A stretch of DNA of 64,000 bases from Aquatica leii. Taxonomy: Eukaryota > Arthropoda > Insecta > Coleoptera > Lampyridae. Below, piece after piece: positions 22,261 through 33,817 of this stretch (the first letter of the stretch is position 1; every line of letters begins with the position of its first letter). The stretch spans positions 1,860,001-1,924,000 of the forward strand of contig CM069432.1 of the NCBI GenBank assembly GCA_035610365.1, given 5' to 3'. Made by a program: the position numbers and the translations under genes. The notes beneath the pieces are model-generated. The model did no database searches. It had not been told where the DNA came from and saw only the letters and a program-made list of their open reading frames with translations.

Positions 22261-24488
22261 TGCCCAGCTAAGGAGAATATCGGGTCAGGAAACGTATATT
22301 TTTATTTATATATTTTTAGTATAAGTAAAAATACATTAGTTTTAATAATAATAAGAAACTTTACAACATTTATCTTTTTTTTGCTCTGATAATGTTTCTT
22401 ACGAAAGTCAGCAAAATATGAAAAGTAATGGTGCTGATAATGGTCAGTCGATTTTCTTTTGTTTCCAAATCATAAGAAAAAGCATATTTATTGGGAACAA
22501 TAGAGCATTTTTAATTTTTACTTTTATCATGGTCACCTAAGTAATAAAAGCCTATACGTTTTGTATCACTTTCTTTCCACACTCTCTTACATCGTTCATA
22601 ACAGTTTTTTACAACAGCGTGACATTAAAATAAATCAGTATTAACATAAGAAAGTAACATGAACTATTATTATTTAGACTACTCTTCTACAGTTTTAAGA
22701 AATTTGAGTAACTTTCATTTCCGCTATAGTCAATTGTAAATACATTTCAAAAGGGTTCTTAATTGGATAGACAAAACTGAAGGTTGCTTTAATTTCTTAA
22801 CTTGTTTAGAACTGCGGGCGCCCGCAATTTTCTTTGTCAACAATCAACATTTATTACTTTTTTTTTATTATAACTGCTAACAACTTCATTCTATACCAAA
22901 CAAAATTTTATTATAAAAAGCAATTTCGTATCTTAAGGATGAGATATGTTTGATGATATAAGGACGTGGCAGGAACGGGGTTGGCGTTGAACAAATGCAG
23001 TCAGCGAGCCGTGTAATTTTTGAATTACTACACACATATACCAGAAATGTTATTAATAAGGTGTGACGTGATGAAATCAAAAAGCGTACAAAAATATCAA
23101 AAAATGGAATGCAGAGCTCGCTGACAAAACTACAAGTTAAAATATATTTTCACCTTTAAATATTTGTGCGATGGTAGATGCTAATGTTGTTAGTCATATA
23201 TAGCCTTATCCAGAATTGAACAAAATTTAAGGAAGGGTGAAAATAAATGTTAACTTAAAAAAAATCTTACATTACAATCGTGATACCTACTACATTACTA
23301 AGAACTCTTATAATTTCATTAAATTATTGTGCTTATTATTTTGCCATACTATACTTTTTAACACTGATCAATAAATTTTTAAATACAGTTAAATTCGCGT
23401 AACAAGGTGAAGACGCTGGTGATTGGAATTTTTTCAGCTGGGTTTTGGATACCAATTTCAACATTTGGACGTTGAATTTTGATTTTTAGGAACATGGATT
23501 TGGATCTAATCCAGCGTCTCATCTACGTCCAACCAGTTAGGCTAAAGCGACATGAAGGAAGAGTTAAGACATGAAGAATTAAAAGAATGTGCACTCAATG
23601 CACTTGGTCTCTTAGACTACGACAATTATTCTTGTTTTTTTTTGTTGAATAACGACAGACACCGGCGGCACAGGCGCTGGCTGGACGTGCATTCTTCATT
23701 ATTATAATACACGATTTTCCAGACGCGATAATGGCACGAGATGGCAGTGTTGCTCGGCCTATGATATGATAACGAATGTACAGTTCATATACAAGGCATT
23801 TGAAGTTATCGTGAACGTTTTAGATGATACACATCCAGATAATATTGTATTTGCGTTACTTATTAAAATATTGTTTTGTACTTTATACGAGGTTCAGTCA
23901 AATTTTATAGCTACCTTAACAAAAAAAAGTTGTAACCAAGATATAATTTGGTTAAAACTAAATACTTTTTAACTGAACCTCGTAATCAAAAGCTTTTTTT
24001 TTACAAATTAATAGGCTATTTCACAAGTACACACAATTACGTTGCTGTACAGACCGTAGTGGCTACGCTAATTATACATATTATACACAAGCTTATAATT
24101 AGAAGACGATACAATAATTATGATCGCAGTGAAGAGCTTCGCAAATGGCCAAACTTGATGGGCTCATATACACAATGAGGAATAACCAATCTACACACTG
24201 GTTAAGAATGAAATTATTGTTCGCAGATACTTTCTTTTCTTGAAATATCAACAAACAGTACTATTTCCTCACAACCTTTTAAAGTAAAAAAAACAACGAT
24301 GCCCCATTTCATTGATTATTGTCATAAATAACATTTACTAACGTAATATAACACGCATACATGAAATTTAAGTTCATTTCGGCAGTGTATTTTCGAAAAT
24401 AAGTTTATAGCCGACCGAGGATTATTCAGTCGCAACAATTATTGCTGAGATCAAAATTGAGTAACACCAGGACACACAGATCACAATA
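22261..24488. other. AT-rich intergenic sequence downstream of brp
   Basis: No gene is seen. Short open stretches have no recognisable content. A stretch near 23570-23690 (NALGLLDYD, then HRRHRRWLDVH) faintly recalls the N-terminus of PIF/Harbinger-type proteins but is too short to call. A small inverted-repeat element lies at 23885-23985. The brp 3' untranslated region must lie just below 24489, but I could not choose a polyadenylation signal. Confidence 0.5.
23885..23985. mobile_element. Tiny inverted-repeat element (mariner-type MITE candidate)
   Basis: ACGAGGTTCAGT (23887-23898) and its exact complement ACTGAACCTCGT (23972-23983) lie about 75 bp apart, and pairing continues inward with mismatches. 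The termini CGAGG...CCTCG are flanked by TA on both sides, the target of Tc1/mariner transposases. There is no coding capacity. Confidence 0.6.
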
Positions 24489-25470
24489 TTACGTTATTTG
24501 TTGGCCATTCATTGAAATCTCTAAACCATCAAACGTTTCAAACGAGAGATCATCTTCGCTTTCATTCCTCAACGAAACGCTCAGCTCGTCCTAAAAACAA
24601 AGCTAAGTTTTAATTCGACTATAAAATCTACATTACTTCTTGTTTCAATCTTTCCACTAGACGTCTTTTGTCAGTCTGCAATCGATCAGCTTCGTCAGCT
24701 TGTCGAGCGCTACGTATACCAGACATTTCCAAAAGTGCCAAATGTGCGTCTTTTTCACTAATTGCAGCTTCGAGTGCTTCTCTCCTAAAATAAATAATTC
24801 TTTACAATTCACATATTTGTTTAGAAACGTACTTCATATGTGCCAATTCCTGAAGATGATCTTTCCTCTCGGATATTAACTGAGATAACCGCAATTCTAA
24901 AGAATTCATTTTTGCAACGAATGGTTTACAAGTGTGACATCTCATTGCTTGGGCACTTTGTAGCGACAACAACCTTTGCTCCAATTTAGTAACCTCAAAA
25001 AGATTCTGTAAAAGTTTCCAACAACTAAAAACACTCACCTTTTCAACGATATTTTTTCGCTTCGTCTCTTCTTGGTGCAACACACGTTCACGTTCCGTCG
25101 CTATTTTAATGCTTTCTCTCAAAGCAGATTCCAATTCACCGACTCGACTGTCTCTTATCGCGACAGATTTTTTTAAAGAATCAATTTCATCATTTGACTC
25201 GTAGTTTATAATTTGTTCTTCTAAACGAGCTAGTTCTTTTTTTCGTTCCTCAATCTTAACTTGCAACTCTTGAAAGTCTTCATTACTCTCTAAATCTAAT
25301 AGTTTTTTATTTTTAATTTCTAAAGTTTTTTCTAACTGTTCAATATCGTGTCGTTTATTTTTTAATAGGTCTTCGTATGAATTAACGGTGTGTTCCAAAT
25401 CTCGTATATATTCGTCTCTTTCGTTTTCTTGTTTTGAAGATAAAACTGGGCATTCTTTTGATGTAGTAAC
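24489..25470 (-). CDS. brp: brp last four exons: ERC-like C-terminal block
   Basis: The exon at 25039-25470 (144 codons, phase 0) holds VGELESALRESIKIATERER. The exon at 24833-25005 reads LFEVTKLEQRLLSLQSAQAM, then RCHTCKPFVAKMN with a CxxC pair. The exon at 24637-24784 has REALEAAISEKDAHLALLEM and DKRRLVERLKQE. The last exon (24489-24590) encodes an acidic tail, DELSVSLRNESEDDLSFE, then FDGLEISMNGQQIT and TAA at 24489-24491. These align exon by exon with the end of ERC1, except for the final tail. Confidence 0.93.
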
Positions 25471-28400
25471 CTAAATAATTTGCAAAAGCAACACATTTAA
25501 CAAAAACAAAAACAATCTCAAAAAAATTCTGTGTAACAATGAATGAGGCAAGATTGTAATAAGAAATCTAATGATTAGAAGAAGCTTTTTAAGAAACCCG
25601 CTGGCCCCGCCTGTGTGTTTTTATACATACGAATAAGTCCAAAGGAAAAGCAATTAAAAAAGTTATGTTAGTAAATTAGTTCATAATGAAAATATGAAAG
25701 ATTACCTCCTCTTTTTGGGCTGCAGCTTGTTGAGATTTCAATTTCGCTTGCGCATTTCTTAAAGCCCTAAAAATGTACTATTTAAGATTTTACGTTATAA
25801 TATCTAAGAGAATTACTGTTGCAAATCGGCTATTTGTTTCTCTTTTGCGTTTTGTTCTTCTTGACTCATTTGCACTAATTGAAGTAATCGTTCCATTTCT
25901 GCAGCCGATCGTTTCGCTTCTTCTTGAGCTTTTTCTAGATTTTTTTCGGCGTCGCCTAACTTTTTGTTTAATTCTCCAGCAACGGCCAAATTTCCTCCGC
26001 TCTAAAACAATCCGTTTAAATAAAGTAAACGTTTACATTAATAAAAATACCTTTTGCAGCGATGCTTCTAATTGGTCCATTTGTTCTTTTCGTTTCCTTA
26101 ATTGTTTTTCTAATTCAGTTAATTGTCTTTCTTTTTCTTCTATTTGTTTAGATTTGTTATCTACAATCTTGCGCTGTTCTTCTAAACGTCTATTTTGTTC
26201 TTCTACTTGTTTTCTTTGTTCGTCAACTTGCCGTCGTTGCTCTTCTATCTGTCTCTTTTGCCCCGTTAAATCTTCAGTTTGTTTTTGTGCTGGTACGGTT
26301 TGAAGCTTTTTCGTAGCTTCCATAAGATCAAACTGTAAACGAACACATTTAGAAAAAATAGTTACTTGTAATATGTAAGATTTAAAAAAAAATTACAAAT
26401 CAAACACAAATTTTATAAAATAAAATTTAATAAAATAATAAATGTTTTACAATAAATCATAATACAAAAACAAAAAAAAAATGCCAATTTGTGTAGGTGT
26501 TCAGTGCTGTTTTGTATTAAGTGTTGGTATGTAAAAAAAAATTCTTTAGTTGCTTAGAAAGATTGTTAATACCTGGTTCTTCTCCAGTTCTTGAACTAAC
26601 ATTTCAAGCTGAGCTTGCAGTCGTTCTTTTTCGGTTGTACTATTCTTTAAGTCGGCATGGGCTTTTTCCAAATCTTTTCGTAACCGTAACATTTCTTTCT
26701 CATCTTCGCTTGGTGGTCGTATACCAGCCGCTTTTTGATATTGAGCCATTTGCTGCAGTTGTTGTTGCATTTGCTTCTCCATAGCTTGTATACGTTTTTG
26801 ATAATCTTGAGCAGTTTTTTCGGCTTGATCCGCTCTAGCTGTTTCAGTCTCCACAACTTTCCTCCATTGTTCCAATTCAGAATCTCCTCGTGCTCCAGTT
26901 TCTTGTAAACGTTTTTCGGCCTTCTCAGCTCTCTGACGGTGAGCATCTCTTTCTTTTTGTATTGCCGCTAACTGTTGTTGTAATTTTCCTATTTCTTTAT
27001 CGCGGTTATCTAACATTTCTTTAGTACCACGCTCAACGTCTTGAGTTACTTTCTTTTGTTCCGCTTTGAGACGATTAACTTCGGTCTTTTGACGTTCGAG
27101 TTCGGCTTCGCTTTGATTTAGTTCCTGCTGGAAATTCATTAACATATCCTGCGATTTTTCAAGTTGCGTTACTAGTTGATCCCTTTCCATTGTTAACTGT
27201 TTTATATCTGCTTCGTATTTTACTATTTGTTTTTCGATGGACTCTCCTTGCCTTCCTTGTTTGTCTAATATTGAAGTCATTTTTTCACGTTCCCTCGAAG
27301 CTTGAGCCAACTCTTGCTGCAATTTTACAATTGTTTCTTGGGCTCGGTGATCTACCGCTCGTCTTTGGCTATCTAATCCACTTCGAACTTGTTGTAATTC
27401 TGCCCGTAATACATCTCGTTCTTGTTCTAAAGTCTTCCATTCCATTTTTTCTCGTTCAATACGCTCATGCATACGAGCTAATTCCGTTGCCATTCTTTCA
27501 AATTCAATCTTTGTGGCTTCGTTAGTTTCCAAAGCCTTTGCTAAATGCATTTGTGATTTTTCTAATTCTTTGGCTAACCTGCCCGCTTCTAATTCGGTTG
27601 CGTCGCGCGACTGAATTGCTTTTTCTAATTTTTCTTTTAATCGTTCTATTTCTAAACGTTCTTCGGTTCGAATCTTATCTCCTGCTAACGTTTGTTTACG
27701 TTCTGTTTGTGCCAATTCCAATTTTAATTTCTCATTATCTTTTTCGAGTTTTTCGGCTTGAATCTTCAGTTTTTCAAATCTATCTCTTAGTTTTTCGCAT
27801 TCGATTACAGCACGTTCCATGTCATGGCGTTGTTTATCTTGATTGGCCGAAAATTTAGTAACGTCCGCGCGTGCAAGCTCCAACTGCATGCTTACCTCAT
27901 GTAGTTTAGTTTCAAGTTGTTGATTGTTATTGTGCGCCTTTTGTAATTCCTCTCGCAGTCTTTCGGTTTCGACGGTCCGTTCCCGTTCTTGTTCATATTG
28001 ATATTTACCACGTGTAGATTCGACAAGTGCTAAGTCTTTTCTAGATCGATCTAATTCCGTTAGAGTTTTATCTAAGCGTTCTCTTAATCTCTCTACCTCT
28101 GCTCGAAGTCGTTCGTTGTCCTCTTTAGATCTGTCTTCTCTATCGTATTTGGAATATCGAGCAGGTCCAGGTTCCCTAAGGGCATCGTATTCCGCAACAA
28201 TCTTCCTAAACTCTACCTGTAATTTATCGTGTTTATCGAACGCCTTTTCAGCTTCTACTTGTAATCGTGCTATTTCTTCTTGATCTTTTTCATGAGTTGT
28301 TTGCATTTTAGTAGTTTGAGCGTGAGCACGTTCAAGTTCATATTGTAAACGTTCGTTATCGGATTGCACCTTATCTTTGTCTGTTTGTAAACGTCTGATT

Positions 28401-31400
28401 TCAATTTGAGATTTATCGTATCTATCTCTCAACATCTCGGTTTCTAAACTAAGACGGTCTAAGTCTTCTTTACATTTTTCTTCTTGTTCTTTCGAACGAC
28501 CTAATTGCATAGCAGTGCGATCATACATTTCTTGCAGTCGTTGTATTTCATCCTGTAATTTACGTTGATCTTCTCTACCCTTCGTCGTAACAATCTGTTG
28601 CTTTTCGATTTCCAACTCCAAACGGTCTTTATCTGCTTGGACGACGTCCAATTTACTTTGAAGTCTGTAAATTTCGTTTTGCGACCTAAAAAAGAAATTG
28701 TAATGACAAATGTAAAATGAATTTAATGTTATTACCTGTCATATTTTTCAATTACTTTCTCTAGTTCTTTGTTTATTATATCTCTTTCATCCAATGCTTT
28801 CTGAGAGGAATACATTGCTTTGTCTAGTTTTTCTTTTACAATTTCAATTTCACGCATAGCGTCCTCTTTTTCAATTTGAAGCTTTTGCTGAAGCATATGT
28901 GCTTTGTCCCATCTGTCCTTAAAAACGTCTAATTCAGTTTGAATGTCTGCTTTTTCTCGTTGAGCTTTAGTAATTTGTGAAATTTGTATATCTAATCGTT
29001 CTTTAGCTTTTACAGATTCTTCTTCTAGAGAGTCTTTTTCTTTTTGCAATCGAGAAACCAATAACTAAAATATGTATTAGTAAATACACATTTATAAGAA
29101 AGTATATAGGTACTTACTTGAGATTTTTCATATTTATCTCGAAGTCGATCTGCTTCAATTTGTAAGGTGTCGCGTTCTTTCTGGGTCCGAGCTGCTTGTC
29201 CCAAGGCCTTGTCCAATTGCGATTGAATATTCTCGAAATCGTACCCTAGCTTTTCTCTTTCTAGTTGCATCTAAAACGAACGTTATTATATATGTTGTTA
29301 GTAACATTAAAACAATTAAATTATTGAAACTTACCCGGCGCATCTCTCCTGAAGATTTGTCCAATTTTTCCTGTAGTTTGTCGATATCCGTTTGAGCTTT
29401 GTCCAGAGCATTTTGTACTTTGTCCAACTGTAACTGTGCTTTTCCTAAGGTCGCTTGAGATCGTTCCAATTCTTCCCGAGACTTCTCTAAATCTGCCATA
29501 GCTCTCTCTTTGTCTGCGTGAAGTCTGGAAGTTGCACCTTGGGATCGCTCCAGTTCCTCTCTGAGATTGTCTTGTTCTTGATGCGAATTTTCCAAGCGAG
29601 CCTTGAGACGATAAACTTCCCCCTGCGACTTTTCCAGTTTCTCTTGTAAAGCCGTACATTCATTTCTAGCTCGTTCGCTATCAGCTTGTGTAACTCTTAA
29701 CTCCGCTTGGCATCTTCTCAACTCCGCCGCAGATTTATCAGCTCGATCTTGAAATCTTTCCATGTCTTGTGACGACGATAACGTCGTTCTGCCGAAGCCG
29801 GATTGCGAACGTTCTAGATCGTATTTTAATCTTTCATTTTCTAATTCTAATCTTGCTAATCGCTGTTTAGCTTGTTCCCAATCTGCACCACTACGGCCAA
29901 CTTCAATAGCGGCTTTATCTAATTCCGCTTTTGATTTTCCTAATTCAGATTGAGAACTTTCTAATTTTGCTTCTAATCTATCTCTATCTGAATTTGCTCT
30001 ATCTAATCTAACGCTTAGTTTTTCAACCTCACTCTCGAGCGCATGTATTTTCATTTTATATTCAGCTAATTCTCGTTCGTGTAACTCCCTTTCTTCATGC
30101 TTCTCGTGTTCAGCACGATCCCTTTGATCACGCAATTGATTCATTTGCTTTTCTTTATCTCCAATAGCTTCTTCTAAAGAAGAAAGTGCTCCTTCAGAAG
30201 AGCAATGATGAGCTTGCATTGCTTGAAGTCGAGCTCTAGCCATATCCACTTGATTATCTTTCTCTTTAAGCAGATCTTCCAAATTTTCGATCTAGTTTTT
30301 TGCACAAAAATTTACATTAATTTTTTAACACAATCACTATTACATTAAGGTAACGAGCACTAAAATACACCAAGCACTAAAAGGGATGCACTTTTAACGA
30401 ATAAATAAATTAAAAATGGAAGCGAACATAACAAAAAACTTTTTATAAATAAGACCATGGATGATGTATAAAGTAAAAAAAAATTTATACGTGACGTTTA
30501 TTCAAAGAACTACGATAAATGTGCAAAGAATTAAAGTGTTTTACTCACCTTTCGTTGAAGAACGTTAATTTTTCTATCTTTGATGTCCATGTGCTCCCGC
30601 ATTTCTGTTAGTTCTGCGGTTGCACGACTACGTTCTTGCTGTGCCTGTTGCGTTTTCTTTTCAATTAAGCGATTCTTTTCTTCCAACCGTTGTCTCAGTT
30701 CCTCGACGTCACCTTGTAGCATGTTGTAATGCTCTTCTTTGGCGCACAGCGATTCCTTCAAAACTGCGATGTGTCGTTGGTAATCCTGATGCTGCTCCTC
30801 CAAAGTTTTCATTTTGGCGCTCATGGCAAGGATCTCCTGGTCACGACGTTGAATCTCCATGCGAAACTCGTCCAGCTGCACACACGAGTGGAGGCATGCA
30901 CTAAACCCATGCGGGAACATGCGTGCCGAGAGACAGCGAGGTGGTAAAACGGTCAGCGCTAAGCGGGCCGGAGAGTCTTTACAACTAGTTACAGTTGTCG
31001 AGAACGGATTCGGCAACCCTTCCCGTCCCGACGTGTACATTGTTCAACAGAAAACTTACTTGACGCTTAGGGGGAACTTGCAAGACGTCCGGCACGACCC
31101 CTTGAGGTGAACCTCCGCCCAGCCGCTTCACCTCGCGCTCCAGCAAATTTACTTGGCGCTCGAGGGTCGCTATTCTAGCGTCCTTCGTGTCCAGGAGTAA
31201 GTTGATCGTACTGCTGGAGGGCGAGGGCACCAGCTCCAGTTGAGACTGAAGCGAGCGTAATGTCTCGTTGGCCACGCGCAGCTCCTACACAAGGGGGAAG
31301 TATCGGTCACTAGGGACAAGGACCCGACCGGCCGTTTTACCACCAACACCATACACTCAGCAAAAATGGTGCATTTGCCGTTCATACCAACTTTCATACA

Positions 31401-31934
31401 TTTGATTAGTAACCAGACACACATTCAACGTTATTGCGGTGCACGATTGAAGCACAAATAACAAACATACAAACGTGGACAAATTGACAGTTAATTACAT
31501 ACACACGCGGTGGATAACTACCACACTTAATACTACATTGTGATATGCACCTGTTTTTGAGCCATGGCTTGCATCTGCTGGAACATTTGCCGCTCCTCCT
31601 CTTTACCTGGAACAGACCCAACACCCCCGGTATTAGTACCTGAACCGATGATTTTCTAACCGCTAAACATCTAGTTATCTCCCGTGAAAAAGTCAAAGGC
31701 AGTATAGTCTATGCAACTATCACTGTAACCGTGTAAGACTCTTAGCTCCGAGTAGTGCGGCCCCGCTAGAAGAGGAAAAGAAGTGTGCGGGGGAGTAAGC
31801 GTAACACTGAACAAAAACGAAATGAAAAAACACTCACCCATTCCTTTATTTTGAAGCATTTCTAAAAGTTTTTTGATGCTTTCGTCCCGCGCTTGCAACG
31901 TCTGCTTTTGCGTTTCGATCCGCAACTCCAATTC
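24489..31934 (-). CDS. brp: Bruchpilot (ELKS/CAST family active-zone scaffold), 15 exons, 5' incomplete
   Basis: Exons in gene order: 31934-31838, 31606-31551, 31284-31060, 30875-30549, 30291-29335, 29270-29118, 29064-28736, 28685-26573, 26332-26051, 26001-25817, 25767-25707, 25470-25039, 25005-24833, 24784-24637, 24590-24489. Every internal border has AG/GT and phases chain without a break: 5,640 nt, 1,879 residues plus stop. The protein is coiled coil almost throughout. The first exons carry the ELKS core (RDESIKKLLEMLQNKG, KEEERQMFQQMQ, HIAVLKESLCAKEEHYNMLQ). The middle is the long insect-specific coil. The end carries the ERC-like block LRESIKIATERERVL and EALEAAISEKDAHLALLEMS. In flies this protein builds the T-bar and clusters calcium channels. 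No C-terminal GIWA (RIM PDZ ligand) is present. The start codon and N-terminal exons lie outside or were not recognised. Confidence 0.95.
26573..28685 (-). CDS. brp: brp giant exon: 704-codon insect-specific coiled coil
   Basis: A single uninterrupted exon of 2,113 nt, starting after the first base of a codon and ending EKNQ. Composition is Glu/Lys/Arg/Gln with heptad spacing of Leu, and motifs such as ELERAHAQTTKMQ, AEVERLRERLDKTLTELD and QQELAQASREREKM recur. One short break (REPGPARYSKYDRED, about 28145-28190) could be a hinge between coils. In flies this C-terminal rod extends from the active zone and tethers vesicles. Its unbroken frame amid dead elements shows selection. Confidence 0.93.
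29335..30291 (-). CDS. brp: brp exon of 319 codons: proximal rod segment
   Basis: Phase 0 at both ends. It opens IENLEDLLKEKDNQVDMARA and SLEEAIGDKEKQMNQLRDQR, which align with ERC proteins. It then passes into a repetitive coil with DK/RSQ-rich periods (RLDRANSDRDRLEAKLESSQ, ELGKSKAELDKA, ELERSQATLGKAQLQLDKV). A Ser/Thr/Gly stretch near SQSGFGRTTLSSSQD (about 29770-29805) interrupts the coil and could be flexible or phosphorylated, which is inference. Confidence 0.92.
30549..31934 (-). CDS. brp: brp exons 1-4 of this window: ELKS/CAST core
   Basis: Four exons (97, 56, 225 and 327 nt) encode the part most like vertebrate ERC/ELKS. The 31838-31934 exon begins ELELRIETQKQTLQARDES and ends in phase 1. 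The small 31551-31606 exon completes a Gly and reads KEEERQMFQQMQAMAQKQ. The 31060-31284 exon (ETLRSLQSQLELV, then LLLDTKDARIATLERQVNLL) is a 75-codon in-frame unit with a Pro/Ser break, which could be skipped without changing frame. The 30549-30875 exon holds LDEFRMEIQRRDQEIL through INVLQRK. Confidence 0.92.
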
Positions 31935-32390
31935 CTATATTTTGTAAATACTGTTACTTACCACGCTGGAGTATATGCAAATACAGACCTGTAAATATAA
32001 CACAACTATAAACGAACGTCAATTTCAAATGTCGAAAAAATATTAAATATTCTCCGTCCAATAAAAGATTTAACAAAATCATCTAGACATAAAATAATTT
32101 CAAATTTAACACTTTCTTGTATTTTCAAAGTTTCGCAATAATGTAATCCCGCAGGATTATAAATTTCATTTTGATTAACTTTGTTGCGTACCGAATAATA
32201 ATTCGTTAATTTTATATTCAGTTATTTATAATATTAATGAACATTCTGTTTCTTCATATCGGTTAACTTCATTTAACGAACTTGAATACATTACGTTAAA
32301 TTATTTTTTAAGTTAATAAAAAAAAATTCAAATGTTTGCATTATAGATTATCGTTCTTCACGCTCACATATGCTTTAATGAACCTCTGGT

Positions 32391-32776
32391 TTAAAATCTT
32401 AAGCTTTCGCGGTTATGTTTATGATTATAAGCGACTTTCGGCTTAGACCACGTCGTAGTTAAACACCCAGACTTAGGCTTGGTCCTAGTCTCTCCTTGAG
32501 AGCCAAAACAAGAAGTAGAACTTGTCCTTTGCCGTGTTGTTGTTCGTGAACTCAAACAAACTGACGTTTCGCAAGAAATTGCAGCTTGCATCTTCAGAGT
32601 GGAAAATGTCACTGTCAGTGTCACTGTCAGTGACATTTTGTTGTTTGTCGACAAGCAACTTATTTGTAATACGATCCTATATCTAATTATTACTTTATTT
32701 TTCTTAGCGATCTTAAGGAATGATTGAAGCATGCAGACAGCTATTTGCATGTCTTGGATAATTGTAAGTACCTTTT
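32391..32776 (-). mobile_element. Penelope B-family terminal fragment with hammerhead-like motif
   Basis: Shares AATCTTAAGCTTTCGCGGTT, GAGAGCCAAAACAAGAAGTAG and the hammerhead-like core with 33487-33817, 41248-41470 and, inverted, 47346-47500. GTCACTGTCAGT is duplicated just upstream of the core. No reverse transcriptase is attached. Reading frames through it are shared by the copies only because the copies are similar, not because they are genes. Confidence 0.8.
32566..32597 (-). ncRNA. Hammerhead-like core (Penelope fragment)
   Basis: On the minus strand CTGAAGA (32591-32597), then GCAAG paired with CTTGC (helix II), then GAAAC (32566-32570). AC pairs with GU around the loop GUCA, giving a minimal two-base-pair helix III, as in Penelope hammerheads. 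Helix I is weak, so activity would need a dimer or may be lost. Confidence 0.6.
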
Positions 32777-33486
32777 TCCTTCCTATTAACTTGTGTATTT
32801 GTCAAACGTAAAATACGTGCGCACGCAGATTTTTGTTTGTACGGATTCAATTTACGCTAAATGCAATTTGCACTAAGCCAGTGACATTTACCATAGGTAT
32901 ATATTTTAAGGAACTTGAAGATTTATTTTCTAACCTATTTAATCTGTTTGCCCAGTCACACTACACACTATTTGCAACCGTTTGATACGGCATTCTTCAA
33001 GATTCTTAAAGAGCATTTTTACAATTCGTGCAGGATGATTAAATGCAAACGTAATAGGAAGTTAAATCGGTTGTAATTCGGCATACTTTTAGGAGAGGTT
33101 TTGGACAAATTGGTTACACTCAGCAATGCCATATCGACCTTTCGGGCAACAAAAAGTTGGCCTTACAATACGGATAAAATACTCGAATACCCAGCCACTA
33201 TATAAAGATGTGATACATTTAAAAGACAAATTTCAGAAAGAAGATGGTCTCACAGAAGCATCGATAGAAAATGCTTTGTGAACAACCTAAACCAGGGCCT
33301 TCCAAAATGTAGCTGAACTACTTTAAGAGATTTCTCCTGTGTTCCATATAACAACGTAAGCAATGAAAAGGGATCGTGATAACCTAATGGGTAACTTAAC
33401 TTCATGAAACTACATTACTCGTATTTGCCAGAAGCAGCAGAATCAAAAACAAAAACATTAGTCAGAAAAGCAGAAGAAACAAGAAC

Positions 33487-33817
33487 TAACGGCTTAGACC
33501 GCGTCGTAGTAAAACACCCAGACTTAGACTTGATCATAGTCTCTTCTTGAGAGCCAAAACAAGAAGTAGAACTTGGCCTTTGTCGTATTGTCGTTCGTGA
33601 GCCCAAACAAACTGACGTTTCGCAAGACATTGCAGCTTGCATCTTCAGAGTGGAAAATGTCACTGTCAGTGACATTTTGTTGTTTGTCGACAAGCAACTT
33701 ATTTGTAATACGATCCTATATCTAATTATTACTTTATTTTTCTTAGCGATCTTAAGGGATGATTTAAGCATGCAGACAGCTATTTGCATGTCTTGGATAA
33801 TTATAAGTACCTTTTTC
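33487..33817 (-). mobile_element. Second Penelope B-family terminal fragment
   Basis: Near-copy of 32391-32776 in the same orientation about 1.1 kb away. It lacks the leftmost AATCTTAAGC end and has a single GTCACTGTCAGTGACA, which is itself palindromic. The left border falls inside the repeat and the right border matches that of the first copy within a few bases. Confidence 0.8.
33617..33648 (-). ncRNA. Hammerhead-like core (second Penelope fragment)
   Basis: Same architecture as the 32566-32597 motif: CTGAAGA (33642-33648), GCAAG/CTTGC helix II, GAAAC (33617-33621). The helix II loop differs by one base from the first copy. Confidence 0.6.

Noticed and set aside
23560-23700. Possible PIF/Harbinger N-terminus (HRRHRRWLDVH)
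   Set aside because: Too short, followed by stops, and no catalytic DDE sequence nearby.
25773-28000. Plus-strand open frames opposite the brp exons
   Set aside because: They are Leu/Phe-rich mirror frames of the Glu/Lys-rich coiled-coil exons. Splice-consistent coding is on the minus strand.
30620-31110. Plus-strand frames across brp exons 3-4
   Set aside because: They overlap well-supported minus-strand exons with AG/GT borders and show no family resemblance.
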